This document shows positions 36,526 through 45,519 of a stretch of DNA of 64,000 nt, in pieces. Each line of letters begins with the position of its first letter. The stretch's first letter is position 1. The stretch is from Pseudomonadota bacterium. Lineage in GTDB: Bacteria > Pseudomonadota > Alphaproteobacteria > Rhizobiales > Hyphomicrobiaceae. Under the pieces are notes generated by a model. That model saw nothing but the letters and a program-made list of their open reading frames with translations, was not told the origin of the DNA and ran no database searches. A program made the position numbers and the translations under genes. The stretch spans positions 28,219 through 92,218 of the forward strand of contig JAEZRM010000145.1 in the NCBI GenBank assembly GCA_023412805.1. Reading direction: 5' to 3'.

Positions 36526-38741
36526 TGTGGTGGCGGGGGCGGAACCGCGCAGTTCGCAGACCGCCGGTCGAGAGGCCGGTGAGCCCTCATCTGTTGCGCG
36601 ACCGCCTGGCTGTTCTTGTGGCAATCGCGACGAGCGTTTGCGTCGCTGCAGTTTTCCTCCTCACCAGGGACATTCAGTTCCTCATGCCGGGGCCGCTCAT
36701 CAGCGCGCACAGCGCGATCGAGAATTGCAGCACGTGCCACACGGGGAGCGGCAGCGACGGAAAACTCAGTTGGGCTCAGGGGCTCCTCTCCGGTAATCCG
36801 CACGCCGACAGCAAGGCCTGTCTCACCTGCCATATGATGCCGGACACGGCATTCAATCCGCATGGGGCGTCGGTCGATGTGCTGAAGCAGAGCACGGAGC
36901 GGCTGATCAAGACAGCCGCTACAATGGACGCCCCGCTATCGGCCCGCGTCCAGAGCACCGTGTTTCCGACAGATGGCATGAAGGAGGAGGGGATCGCGTG
37001 CGCCACATGCCATCAGGAGCACAAGGGCGCCAAATCCAATTTGATTGCGATTACGAACGAGCGATGCCAATCCTGCCACGTCGTCAAGTTCGACAGTTTC
37101 GACGGCGAGCATCCGAAGTTCGAGAGCTATCCATTCAAGCAGCGCACGCCGATCATCTACGATCATGCCGGGCACTTCGGTAAGCACTTTCCCGAAGTCG
37201 CGAAGAAGGATCCGGCGAAGCGCATTCCCGAGACCTGCTCGAGCTGCCACAATAGCCGCGACGACAAGCGCCTCATGTCCGTGGCGCCATTCGAGCAGAC
37301 ATGTTCGAGCTGCCACCTCGATCAGATCACGGGAAAGGATCGCGTCAGCGGGCCAAAGGGTATTGCCTTCCTGACACTACCCGGTCTCGACCTGCCGACG
37401 CTGAAGAAGAAAAATGCCGCGATCGGTGAATGGCCGGACTCGTCCGAGGCCGCGCTGGCGCCCTTCATGAAAGTGATGATCAGCCGCACTGAACAGGGGC
37501 GCGCACTGGTCAAGACTGTTGAAAGCCTGAACCTTCAGGATCTCTCGAAGGCGAACGATCGACAGATCAGAGCCGTGACGAACCTCGTCTGGGAGATCAA
37601 GGGTCTCTTCTATGCGCTGATCAAAGGAAAGGCCTCCGATGTGCTGGCCGACCTCGGCATGGGTAGTGGAGCAAAGCTGAGTGCCAGTCTCGTCGCCGAT
37701 CTCACGGCGAGCCTCCCGCGCGATGTCGTCGTCAGCGCGCAGCAGCAATGGCTGCCCAATCTCGGTGCGGAAATGGCCAATCGCCCGGAGCAGCGTAAAG
37801 CACAAGGTCAAGAGAAGCGGCCAGAGCCAACGCAACAGGATCCGGGGGGCTGGGTCACGACTACGACGGAGTCGCGATCGACCGTCGACAGCGATACGGC
37901 GACCATACCAGAGCCGTTCCGGATCGCTCAGGCTGATCCGCCGGCGCCTCGGGCAAAGGCGGCGGATCAGACGGACGATTTGCTCAATCCGACGGAGGAT
38001 GAGCTGAAAGGAATTGCAGGCCCCGCCAGGGAAGCGCTGTCGAAAGGTGGCAGAGCCGGCGGCAAGCTTGATCCCGCTCCATCCGCCGACATTGGTCCGC
38101 CCACTTCTGCGCCCGCGCCTTCGGCAACTGCTGCGGCAACACCACAGCGCGGCGCAGCGCCCGTGATCAGCATCGAGAGCGGCGTCGACCCGGAGAGCTG
38201 GGCCGAGTATGGCGGCTGGTACCAACAGGATCACGCGATCTTCTATCGTCCCGCGGGGCACAAGGATAAGTTCATCCACACTTGGCTCTTCCTTACAGGC
38301 CCGCAGGCACCGAAGGGGCAGAAGACGCCTGCAGCAGCGGTTTTCGACTATCTCACGAGCAAGGACGCCCAGGGTTCATGCACGAAGTGCCACAGCGTCG
38401 ACGATTTACAGGGCAAAGGGCGCATGGTGAATTTCTCGCCGCCCAAGGTCGAAAGCAGGCAGGGGCGTTTCACACAGTTCGTCCACGAGCCGCATTTCGG
38501 CATCATGGAGAACCGTGGTTGCCTGACGTGCCATAGTCTCGAGAAAGAGCGCCCCTATCTGAAAAGCTACGAGCAGGGCAATCCGCAGAGCTTCGCGTCG
38601 AACTTCGGCAGCGTGAAGAAGGAGCTCTGTCAGTCCTGCCACACGAGCAACATGGCGCGACAGGACTGCCTGACGTGTCACAAGTATCATGTGAACGGCG
38701 TGCTCACGCCGATCATCAATACGAAGATACCGACTGAATAG
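36525..38741 (+). CDS. Decaheme c-type cytochrome, membrane anchored, two heme modules
   Basis: The 738-aa protein starts at an ATG overlapping the previous stop (TGATG). A membrane anchor spans about residues 28-47. Six CxxCH sites lie in the N-terminal module (68, 99, 159, 181, 238 and 260, numbered by first Cys) and four in the C-terminal module (619, 666, 702 and 715). Between them are a heme-free helical part and a long Pro/Ala/Lys/Glu-rich stretch, about residues 415-545, that looks disordered. The layout suggests two heme wires tied by a flexible periplasmic tether. The N-terminal anchor and multiheme content suggest a periplasm-spanning electron carrier; partner and substrate are unknown. 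Confidence 0.9.
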   Translation: MWWRGRNRAVRRPPVERPVSPHLLRDRLAVLVAIATSVCVAAVFLLTRDIQFLMPGPLISAHSAIENCSTCHTGSGSDGKLSWAQGLLSGNPHADSKACLTCHMMPDTAFNPHGASVDVLKQSTERLIKTAATMDAPLSARVQSTVFPTDGMKEEGIACATCHQEHKGAKSNLIAITNERCQSCHVVKFDSFDGEHPKFESYPFKQRTPIIYDHAGHFGKHFPEVAKKDPAKRIPETCSSCHNSRDDKRLMSVAPFEQTCSSCHLDQITGKDRVSGPKGIAFLTLPGLDLPTLKKKNAAIGEWPDSSEAALAPFMKVMISRTEQGRALVKTVESLNLQDLSKANDRQIRAVTNLVWEIKGLFYALIKGKASDVLADLGMGSGAKLSASLVADLTASLPRDVVVSAQQQWLPNLGAEMANRPEQRKAQGQEKRPEPTQQDPGGWVTTTTESRSTVDSDTATIPEPFRIAQADPPAPRAKAADQTDDLLNPTEDELKGIAGPAREALSKGGRAGGKLDPAPSADIGPPTSAPAPSATAAATPQRGAAPVISIESGVDPESWAEYGGWYQQDHAIFYRPAGHKDKFIHTWLFLTGPQAPKGQKTPAAAVFDYLTSKDAQGSCTKCHSVDDLQGKGRMVNFSPPKVESRQGRFTQFVHEPHFGIMENRGCLTCHSLEKERPYLKSYEQGNPQSFASNFGSVKKELCQSCHTSNMARQDCLTCHKYHVNGVLTPIINTKIPTE

Positions 38742-38753
38742 CCGATCGTTGCG

Positions 38754-39287
38754 TCAGCTTGTGGCGTCGAGGATGGGGTGTGCGCTGCGCAGTGCTGCAT
38801 TCTCGGCGCGGATGCGGATGGCGAGAACTACGGCATTCGCCAGGGAGAATATCAAAGCATAAAAAACGAATCCGAAGGCCATAGGCAGCACAAAGATTTC
38901 GGCTGCCACGACGGCATAGTTCGGATGCGAGAGAAAGCGGTAAGGGCCACTGCGGATCGGTGGGGTCTCCGGCAACACAATGACGCGCGTCGTCCAACGC
39001 GTACCGAGCGTGAAGAGAACCCAACCCCGTGTGGCCTGCAGGAGCAGGAATACGGCGAGCCAGCCGTAGTGCGGATGCACGCCGTATGCGAGGAGCCAGA
39101 GCCCGGCCAACCACGCCGTGTGCAGGGCGACGATCAGCGGATAATGCGATGCGCCATGCTCGACGCCACCAATCTGCTTGAGACGCGCCTCGTTGGAGCG
39201 GGCATAAGCGAGTTCTGCGAGCCGCTGTGCCGTGACGAGAGCGAGCACGGTGACGGCAAGAGTATTGAAATGAAGCCAGTCCGGCAT
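38754..39287 (-). CDS. Isoprenylcysteine carboxyl methyltransferase (ICMT) family protein
   Basis: The 177-aa membrane protein has about five helices and the ICMT-family C-terminal motif SGPYRFLSHPNYAVVAAEI with a following hydrophobic helix and the acidic RAENAAL. The family methylates lipid-like carboxyl or hydroxyl groups with SAM. Its ATG overlaps the stop of the type III PKS by one base (TGATG). In Bacillus the same pair (BpsA/BpsB) makes and methylates alkylpyrones, so this protein probably methylates the polyketide product of its neighbour. Confidence 0.87.
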   Translation of the reverse strand: MPDWLHFNTLAVTVLALVTAQRLAELAYARSNEARLKQIGGVEHGASHYPLIVALHTAWLAGLWLLAYGVHPHYGWLAVFLLLQATRGWVLFTLGTRWTTRVIVLPETPPIRSGPYRFLSHPNYAVVAAEIFVLPMAFGFVFYALIFSLANAVVLAIRIRAENAALRSAHPILDATS

Positions 39288-40402
39288 CAGGCTGGAACTC
39301 CTTCGAGCGTTACCGTGCTCAGCGTGAAGCCGGGGCCGAATGCCATGAGCATCGAGCGTGAAGGCAGGCCTGCTACCAATGCGCGCTCCAGCACGAACAG
39401 TGCTGTTGGCGCGGACATGTTACCGAAGTGGGCCAGTATGGCGCGCTCATGATCGAGTGAGCCGGTCTCTAGTGAAAGTCCGCTCTCGATTGCCTCGACG
39501 ATCTTGGCACCGCCTGGGTGGCAGATGAATCGATCGATGTCGTCGCGCGAGAGAGCTTGGCGCTGAAGAATGTGCCCGACTGCAGGGCGCAAATGCTCGA
39601 GGGCGAACGGTGGGATCGAGCGATCGAATATGACGCCAAATCCCTGCTCATCGACATCCCAGCCCATGATGTCGAGCGTATCGGGCCAAGTGTATTCGTC
39701 CGCTCCAGTAATTCGAGCGCAACCGCGCACATCCGTTCGAATGACGGCCGCCGCGGCGCCGTCACCAAACAGCGCGAGTGCCACGATGTTGGCTTTGGTC
39801 AGCTTGTCGAGCCTGACTGCTAGCGAGCATAATTCGACAGCGACCACGAGGACGTTGGTGCCGGGGTGTGCTTCTGCGAGACGCGCACCAATCGAAAGGC
39901 CGGTAACACCACCGGCACACCCCAAGCCGAACACGGGGACGCGCGAGACGTCGGGACGCAAGTTCAATGCTGCGGCGGCGCGCGTCTCCAAACTCGGCGT
40001 TGCGATGCCGGTCGAGGACACGGTGACCATGCAATCGATATCCGCGCCTGACAGGCCAGCTTTTGCAAGCGCGCGGCGCGATGCCAAAACGAGCAATCGT
40101 GTGGCTTCGGAAAGGTACACCTCGGTGCGTTCGGGCCAAGACCGATCTTGCTCGTACCATTCGCCGGGGCGCACGGCATGGCGACGAGCGATGCCAGCAT
40201 TCTCGAACACAGGGGCGAGGCGCTCGAACTCCGGCATGCGCAGGCCGAACATGCGCTGCGTGCGTTCTGCGACCTCATCCTGGGTCATTGTGTACTCGGG
40301 TACCGCAGTAGCAATCGAACACAATCGCGCTTTGGATTCAGGCAAAGCTGAAACTCCCGAAGGACGCCCGCGAGGACGCGGCGATAATGCCGCTCCCGGC
40401 AT
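39287..40402 (-). CDS. Type III polyketide synthase (chalcone/stilbene synthase family)
   Basis: The 371-aa protein has the Cys-His-Asn triad of type III PKSs: Cys162 in FGLGCAGGVTGLS, His in FICHPGGAKI and Asn in FGNMSAPTALFVLE. These homodimers extend acyl-CoA starters with malonyl-CoA and cyclise the chain; bacterial members often make alkylresorcinols or alkylpyrones. The GFGPG-type loop appears as MAFGPGFTLSTV near the C-terminus. The ATG at 40402 has a weak ribosome site, and a start closer to SKARLCSI is possible. It is transcribed together with the ICMT-type methyltransferase. The starter unit is unknown. Confidence 0.94.
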   Translation of the reverse strand: MPGAALSPRPRGRPSGVSALPESKARLCSIATAVPEYTMTQDEVAERTQRMFGLRMPEFERLAPVFENAGIARRHAVRPGEWYEQDRSWPERTEVYLSEATRLLVLASRRALAKAGLSGADIDCMVTVSSTGIATPSLETRAAAALNLRPDVSRVPVFGLGCAGGVTGLSIGARLAEAHPGTNVLVVAVELCSLAVRLDKLTKANIVALALFGDGAAAAVIRTDVRGCARITGADEYTWPDTLDIMGWDVDEQGFGVIFDRSIPPFALEHLRPAVGHILQRQALSRDDIDRFICHPGGAKIVEAIESGLSLETGSLDHERAILAHFGNMSAPTALFVLERALVAGLPSRSMLMAFGPGFTLSTVTLEGVPA

Positions 40403-40640
40403 GTGAAGCCACGCAACCGCGACAAAATGATGGAGCAGGCAAACATTGTGGAGGCGGCACTCGCCGGCCGTCATCGGCCGCTGCACGAGCTCACCACGGG
40501 ATCAACCACGTCCACACAGTTTGACGGCACCGACCGCCGCGCGAACATAGGTATTAACCCCGGAACTGAGATAAGGGTTGCTTTTAGCGCCTATATCGCC
40601 GGTTCGAATGCGGACAGGGACCAATGGTGTCCGGTGGCGG

Positions 40641-42788
40641 TCAGGGCGGATCCAGCGGGAACGCCAGCGTCGCTTTCACGCCATCCTGCGCGTATGTGAC
40701 GTTGGCGGCACCACCGAGTTGCGACGCGCTTGCCGCGATGAGGCGACTGCCGAACCCCTTGCGTGCGGGCTCGCCGACAGGAGGGCCGCCGACCTCGGAC
40801 CAGCGCAACTCGATCGATCCGGCATTGTTGGTCCAGGAAATGGCGACCTTGCCGGACGTTGTGCTCAGCGCGCCGTACTTTGCGGCATTAGTCGCCAGCT
40901 CGTGCAGCACCAGCGCCAGGGTGACCGCGCCATTGGGCCTGATCATGATGGATGGCCCATGGACCGCCACCTGCCCCTTGAAGTTCTCGAAGGGGGAGAG
41001 CGCCACCGCAACGAGATCAGCGAGATCGACGCCTTCCCAAAGCGCTGTCGTCAGCAGCGAATGGGCGCGCGCCAGTGCATCGAGACGACCGACGAATGTG
41101 CTGTTGAATGCCTTCGGCTCAGCCGTCTGCCGAAGTGTCTGGGAGGCAATGGATTGCACGATCGCGAGCGTATTCTTCACGCGATGATTGAGTTCGTCGA
41201 TGAAAAGATTCTTCTGCCGCTCGGTCTGCTTGCGCTCGCTTATGTCGACGAACACGCCGACGCATCCGCGCACGCTGCCATTACCATCGAAGAGGGGCGA
41301 GACGGACTCGTGCAGCGTCGTCGTCCGCCCATCCGTGAAGACGACCTCCATCTCCTCGCCGTGGATGGGCGTGCCGAGGCGCGCGCACCTCTGCATGGGC
41401 AGCTCGTGGCTCGCGAGTTCCCTGCCGCCGGCATACACCTTGAACGGCAGAGCGCCGGCATTCGGACCGGTCTTGGAGGAATTACTGCCCTCGGGAAGAG
41501 CGAGCATTCTCGCGCCGGTCTTGTTGCTGAGGATCTCGGTGCATTCGCGATCGCGCGCAATGAATACGCCGACCGGCAGGGCGTCGAGCAGAGCCTCCTG
41601 CTCTTCGAGCCGGTGCCTCAAATCTTCGTTCAGAACGGCGATCCTGCTTTCGGCCGCCTTGTGATCCGTGACGTCGATGGCGACGCCGCCTGTCAGGACG
41701 CCATCCGGATCGGGAATGGCAAATTTGCTGACAATCGAGTGGTGAAGCAGTCCATCAGCTTGCCAGAGCGCTTCGACGACGCGCGCGCCGCCGGGATCCT
41801 TGTGCGCGCGGGCATCGTTCTCGCGGAACTGCCGAGCTGTCTCGCGCGGAAAGATATCATCGTCCGTGCGGCCGATGAACTGCTCCTGCGATGCCCCGAA
41901 AGCGCGGACCGCCGCTTCGTTCGCAAAAACGTAGCGACCTGCTTCGTCCTTTATCCACGCGAGACCGGGCAGGTGGTGCATGAAGCGGGAAAACCGCTCC
42001 TCGCTGCGGCGCAGCGCCTGAGTGGCGCGCGCTTCCTCCGTCATGTCGATATTGACGCCGATGAGGCCGAGGAAGTCGCCCGATGGCGCATAGTGTGCCT
42101 GGGCATCCGTCCTGATGAAACGGTACTGGCCCCGATGATCGCGAAGGCGCATCTGGATCGTGAGGCCGGCCCTGCTGGCCAGCGCTTTCTGCACTTCCGC
42201 ACCGACTTGATCGACGTCGTCGGGATGAATGTTCCCACGCCAGTCAAAGTCAGGTGGTGCGTCACTCGGGAGGCCCCAGAATTCGCGAAGTCGGCGATTG
42301 AGATGGACGCACTTGCCCATGGCATCGCTCATCCAGAGCATGACCGGCGCGCTCTCCGACATCAGCCGAATGCGATCTTCAGTTTCCCGGAGCGCGTCCA
42401 GGCTGCGCTTCTGCTCCGAAATATCGATGCAGGTATTCACATAGCCGTTGAAGGAACCTTCGCGCGAATGCAGCGGCACGCCCAGATTCCGGAACCAGCA
42501 GTAGGCGCCATCATGGCGACGCAGACGGAACTCGAGCGAAAAGGCCTCCTGCTCATCGAAATGCGTCGTGTATTGAGCAAGACAGCCTTCTCGATCGTCG
42601 GGTTGAACACTCTCGGCCCAGCCGGCTCCCAGTTCCTGGGCGAGGGGGCGCCCTACGAAATCCGTCCATGGCTTGTTGAACCAGATGGCCTGCTGGTCGG
42701 GGCCGCACACCCACATCGGTACGGCCGCGGCATTGGCAATGTGTTGGAGAGCCAGTTGGCCGGGTAACTCGGGCCAGTCATTGGGCAT
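40641..42788 (-). CDS. PAS-domain sensor histidine kinase, HWE family
   Basis: The 715-aa protein contains four PAS/PAC units in tandem (roughly residues 15-125, 135-255, 265-385 and 400-510; PAC ends such as GYVNTCIDISEQKR and GCVGVFVDISERKQ). The C-terminal HWE kinase module has the phospho-His segment DELNHRVKNTLAIVQSIA, the N-box LVLHELATNAAKYGALS and the WxE motif ELRWSE, and ends with GFGSRLI. No membrane helix is visible, so it is cytosolic and may sense redox, light or a ligand through PAS. Its ATG lies inside the end of the response-regulator gene (11-bp overlap), so the two work as a pair. Confidence 0.93.
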   Translation of the reverse strand: MPNDWPELPGQLALQHIANAAAVPMWVCGPDQQAIWFNKPWTDFVGRPLAQELGAGWAESVQPDDREGCLAQYTTHFDEQEAFSLEFRLRRHDGAYCWFRNLGVPLHSREGSFNGYVNTCIDISEQKRSLDALRETEDRIRLMSESAPVMLWMSDAMGKCVHLNRRLREFWGLPSDAPPDFDWRGNIHPDDVDQVGAEVQKALASRAGLTIQMRLRDHRGQYRFIRTDAQAHYAPSGDFLGLIGVNIDMTEEARATQALRRSEERFSRFMHHLPGLAWIKDEAGRYVFANEAAVRAFGASQEQFIGRTDDDIFPRETARQFRENDARAHKDPGGARVVEALWQADGLLHHSIVSKFAIPDPDGVLTGGVAIDVTDHKAAESRIAVLNEDLRHRLEEQEALLDALPVGVFIARDRECTEILSNKTGARMLALPEGSNSSKTGPNAGALPFKVYAGGRELASHELPMQRCARLGTPIHGEEMEVVFTDGRTTTLHESVSPLFDGNGSVRGCVGVFVDISERKQTERQKNLFIDELNHRVKNTLAIVQSIASQTLRQTAEPKAFNSTFVGRLDALARAHSLLTTALWEGVDLADLVAVALSPFENFKGQVAVHGPSIMIRPNGAVTLALVLHELATNAAKYGALSTTSGKVAISWTNNAGSIELRWSEVGGPPVGEPARKGFGSRLIAASASQLGGAANVTYAQDGVKATLAFPLDPP

Positions 42789-43143
42789 GGCGCGCCTCGA
42801 GTATCGCGCCGACAAGGGGCCTGAGCGCGTCCGGACTGCAGGGTTTGTCGAGAACCGGGGCGGCGATGCCAGGGGGCAGCGTGCGCTGTCCGTAGCCGGT
42901 TACGAAGATGATCGGGATGCCGCGTGCCGCGATCCGCTGCGCGACAGGGTCGATGCGTGCGCCGCCGAGGTTCATATCCAGCAGCGCCAGGTCGAAGTCC
43001 GTCTCGGCCAGGACGAGAGCGTCGTCGAGGCGGCCCGCCATGCCGACAACGAGGCATCCCATATCCTCGAGCATATCCTGCATGTCGAGGGCAAGAAGTG
43101 CTTCATCCTCAACGAGGATCAGTCGCGCGCCCCTTACCCCCAT
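42778..43143 (-). CDS. Single-domain response regulator (CheY-like)
   Basis: The 121-aa protein is a receiver domain alone: acidic pocket LVEDEALLALDM, phospho-acceptor Asp in FDLALLDMNLGG, a Thr in IIFVTGYG and the conserved Lys in VLDKPCSPD. There is no output domain. HWE kinases often act with such single receivers, through phospho-relay or phosphate sink. The ATG at 43143 with GAGGGGAAGG upstream was preferred to an upstream in-frame start. It precedes and overlaps the kinase gene. Confidence 0.92.
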   Translation of the reverse strand: MGVRGARLILVEDEALLALDMQDMLEDMGCLVVGMAGRLDDALVLAETDFDLALLDMNLGGARIDPVAQRIAARGIPIIFVTGYGQRTLPPGIAAPVLDKPCSPDALRPLVGAILEARHAQ

Positions 43144-43334
43144 ATGCCCTTCCCCTCGCCGGCGGTGACCCGCATGGCGGGTACGGATCAAGTTTCGCAA
43201 TGTCAACTCGACCCAACATAACGCGTGGCGGGCCCATTGGTTCCATCCAGCAAGAATGCGGCGTGTGATGGCGCGCGCCGGGGGCTGCGTCAGCTCCTGG
43301 CGTCGGTCATAGCTGCGAAATACGGTGCACTGCC

Positions 43335-44192
43335 TCAGCTTATGAACTGCTTGGCGTGTGTATCGTAGTCCTGATAGCCGAGCGTCGAGCGGAACTCGGC
43401 GGGCGTTAAGGCTCCCTCCGCTTGCGCCTTTCCGGCCTTTAGGGCCGAAAGGCCCGCCTGCATGCCCGCCATGGCCGGCGAGAGCATTCCCGTGGGATAG
43501 GTACCGATCTTGAAACCGAGTTCGGCGGCGCGTGCCTGGCCCGGCGTCTCACGGGGCGCACCCGGCGAGAGCACGGCGAAGGAGGGCCGCCCGGCCGCTG
43601 CGGCGACGGCACGGCGGATTTCGGCTTCGTCGGCGGGTGAGTCGAGAAAGAGGATGTCGGCACCCTCGGCGACAAACATCTCGATGCGCGCGACCGCCTC
43701 GTCGATACCTGCGGTCGGGCGGCAGTCTGTGCGCGCCATCACCAGAATGCCGGACTCCTTTGCGGCCTGAACAGCGGCACGGATCTTCATGCGCGCTTCC
43801 TCGCGCGGCAGGCAGGGCTTGCCGCCGGCCGTGAGTGCGCGCGGCGTGATCTTGTCCTCGATGAGGATGGCGGCGGCACCGGCACGGCCATAGGCACGCA
43901 CGGTGCGCTGGACGTTCATGGCATTGCCATAGCCGTGGTCGCCGTCCGCGAGCACCAGCAGATCGGGCGCGGCGCCACGCACCATGTTGAAGGAATCGAA
44001 CATCTCCGCAAAGGAGATGAGATCGAGATCGGGCCCGCCGAGCCGGCTCGCGGCAACGCATGAGCCTGAGAGGAACGCTGTATCGAATCCGGCACCGGCC
44101 GTGAGCTTGGCACTGAGGCCGTCCCACACCGCTGGCATGACGACGAACTCAGGCTTCGCGAGGAGGGTGCGCATACGGGCGGGAGCATTCAT
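43335..44192 (-). CDS. Isocitrate lyase/PEP mutase family enzyme
   Basis: The 285-aa protein belongs to the ICL/PEPM superfamily: N-terminal FVVMPAVWDGLSAKL, substrate-loop region LADGDHGYGNAMNVQRTVR (Asp/His metal site), IEDKITPR and MARTDCR. The classical lyase loop KKCGH is replaced by GGKPCLPREEA, so isocitrate lyase itself is unlikely. 2-methylisocitrate lyase-like, oxaloacetate decarboxylase or carboxyphosphonoenolpyruvate mutase activities are options. The 858-bp gene is separated from its neighbours by ordinary gaps. Reaction not assigned. Confidence 0.87.
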   Translation of the reverse strand: MNAPARMRTLLAKPEFVVMPAVWDGLSAKLTAGAGFDTAFLSGSCVAASRLGGPDLDLISFAEMFDSFNMVRGAAPDLLVLADGDHGYGNAMNVQRTVRAYGRAGAAAILIEDKITPRALTAGGKPCLPREEARMKIRAAVQAAKESGILVMARTDCRPTAGIDEAVARIEMFVAEGADILFLDSPADEAEIRRAVAAAAGRPSFAVLSPGAPRETPGQARAAELGFKIGTYPTGMLSPAMAGMQAGLSALKAGKAQAEGALTPAEFRSTLGYQDYDTHAKQFIS

Positions 44193-44257
44193 GGTGGAGC
44201 GCTTTCTGAAAGGGTTGTTTTGGGCAGTTCGGCGGATGCGCCGGCTTGATGAACGAA

Positions 44258-45391
44258 TTAAGTGAGCGCGGCCATCAGCCGCTTGAAGAAGCCGTCTGCC
44301 TTGCTCTTGTCGATCCAGCGGACGACCGCGACGAGTTCCTGGGAAGGTGCAACCCAGATCAGGTTCGTGCCGGCGCCCAATGCGAACCAGCTGTCTGCGG
44401 GCGCGCTCGGATAGTTGCGGCCGCCGCTGTTCAGCCACCAGAGAAAGCCGTAGCCGTCGTTCGTGGCCGAGGGCGCAAGCGATTGCGCCATCCAGCTCTC
44501 GGGAAGCAGCTGGCGCGTTCCCCAGCGTCCGTTGTTGGCGACGAGAAGGCCGACGCGCGCATGATCGCGTGTGGGAATGAAGAGACCTCCACCCCAATGG
44601 CTGCCACCCGAAACGGACTGGACTCGCTTGCCGCCGACTTCCGTCCACGATGTCGAGTAGCCGTGCCACTCCCAATCGCGCGAGGCGCCGATCGGCTCCA
44701 TGATGCGCTCGCGCAGCACGTCCGGAAGCGCGCGCCCGAAGCGCTGCAGTAAAGCAAACGCCAGGAGATTCACGCGCACGTCGTTGTATTCGTAGTAGGC
44801 ACCAGGCGCTTGCCGCTCGCGCAGCTCACCCTTGCGCTTGTTGTTCTCCACGCCGCCAACTTGCCGGTAGTGGTCCACCTGGTCGGATTTCTCCCAGAGT
44901 ACGCCATTCCATTCGGAGGACTGCGTGAGCAGGTGTCGCCATGTGATCTGGCTGTTGTGCGGACCGTCGAAATGACCGGTCTTCACGCTCGCGCCGACGC
45001 GCTCGTCCACGCTGCCGATCAACCCGTCACCGACGGCAATGCCGGCGAGCATCGAAAGATAGCTCTTGGCGACGCTGAACGTGACATCGGCGCGGCGCGT
45101 GTCGCCCCATTCGGCGAAGATGCGGCCGCACTTCATGATCATGCCGGCGGGGCCACCACGTGGGCGGACAATGCCGGTGATCTCGCTCCACGGCCCCGTT
45201 TCATTCCATTCGACATTCCCGACGTAGCGGCCGTCCGGATAGTAGAGCGAGCGCGGCCATGGGCTCTCGGAGGCCTCGGCCCAGGCGATGGCGGCGTCGA
45301 GCTTTGCGGCATCGAAACCGGCGCCGGCAGGGGATACGGCCTCCCATGCAGAATCTTCGGATGGGGGGAAATAGACGATTGGCTCAGACAC
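44258..45391 (-). CDS. Serine hydrolase, beta-lactamase/esterase (class C-like) family
   Basis: The 377-aa protein has the SxxK motif FSVAKSYLS and a Tyr-Asn site in YYEYNDVRVN, as in penicillin-binding-protein-like esterases and 6-aminohexanoate-dimer hydrolase relatives. Further marks are WRHLLTQSSEWNG and GYGFLWWLNSGG. The GTG at 45391 follows GGGAG and is preferred; a much longer frame upstream is unlikely to be coding. No clear signal peptide is seen, so it may be cytosolic. Substrate unknown. Confidence 0.85.
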   Translation of the reverse strand: MSEPIVYFPPSEDSAWEAVSPAGAGFDAAKLDAAIAWAEASESPWPRSLYYPDGRYVGNVEWNETGPWSEITGIVRPRGGPAGMIMKCGRIFAEWGDTRRADVTFSVAKSYLSMLAGIAVGDGLIGSVDERVGASVKTGHFDGPHNSQITWRHLLTQSSEWNGVLWEKSDQVDHYRQVGGVENNKRKGELRERQAPGAYYEYNDVRVNLLAFALLQRFGRALPDVLRERIMEPIGASRDWEWHGYSTSWTEVGGKRVQSVSGGSHWGGGLFIPTRDHARVGLLVANNGRWGTRQLLPESWMAQSLAPSATNDGYGFLWWLNSGGRNYPSAPADSWFALGAGTNLIWVAPSQELVAVVRWIDKSKADGFFKRLMAALT

Positions 45392-45519
45392 GAGGGCGCT
45401 CCCGTTTGTTGGCGGCCGCCGAAGGCGGTAGTGCAGCGGCAATGCTCGGACAAGCGGACGGCGAAGGCAAGTGAGCTTGCCAGCATGGCTCTTCGCCGCG
45501 GCTGCAGAGGCCGTTGTCC

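Noticed and set aside
40578..42767. 729-codon plus-strand frame over the histidine kinase
   Set aside because: Antisense shadow; all PAS and HWE motifs are on the minus strand.
43335..44675. Longer 446-codon version of the ICL/PEPM gene
   Set aside because: The extension overlaps the serine hydrolase gene in antisense and is Arg-rich; the domain begins at 44192.
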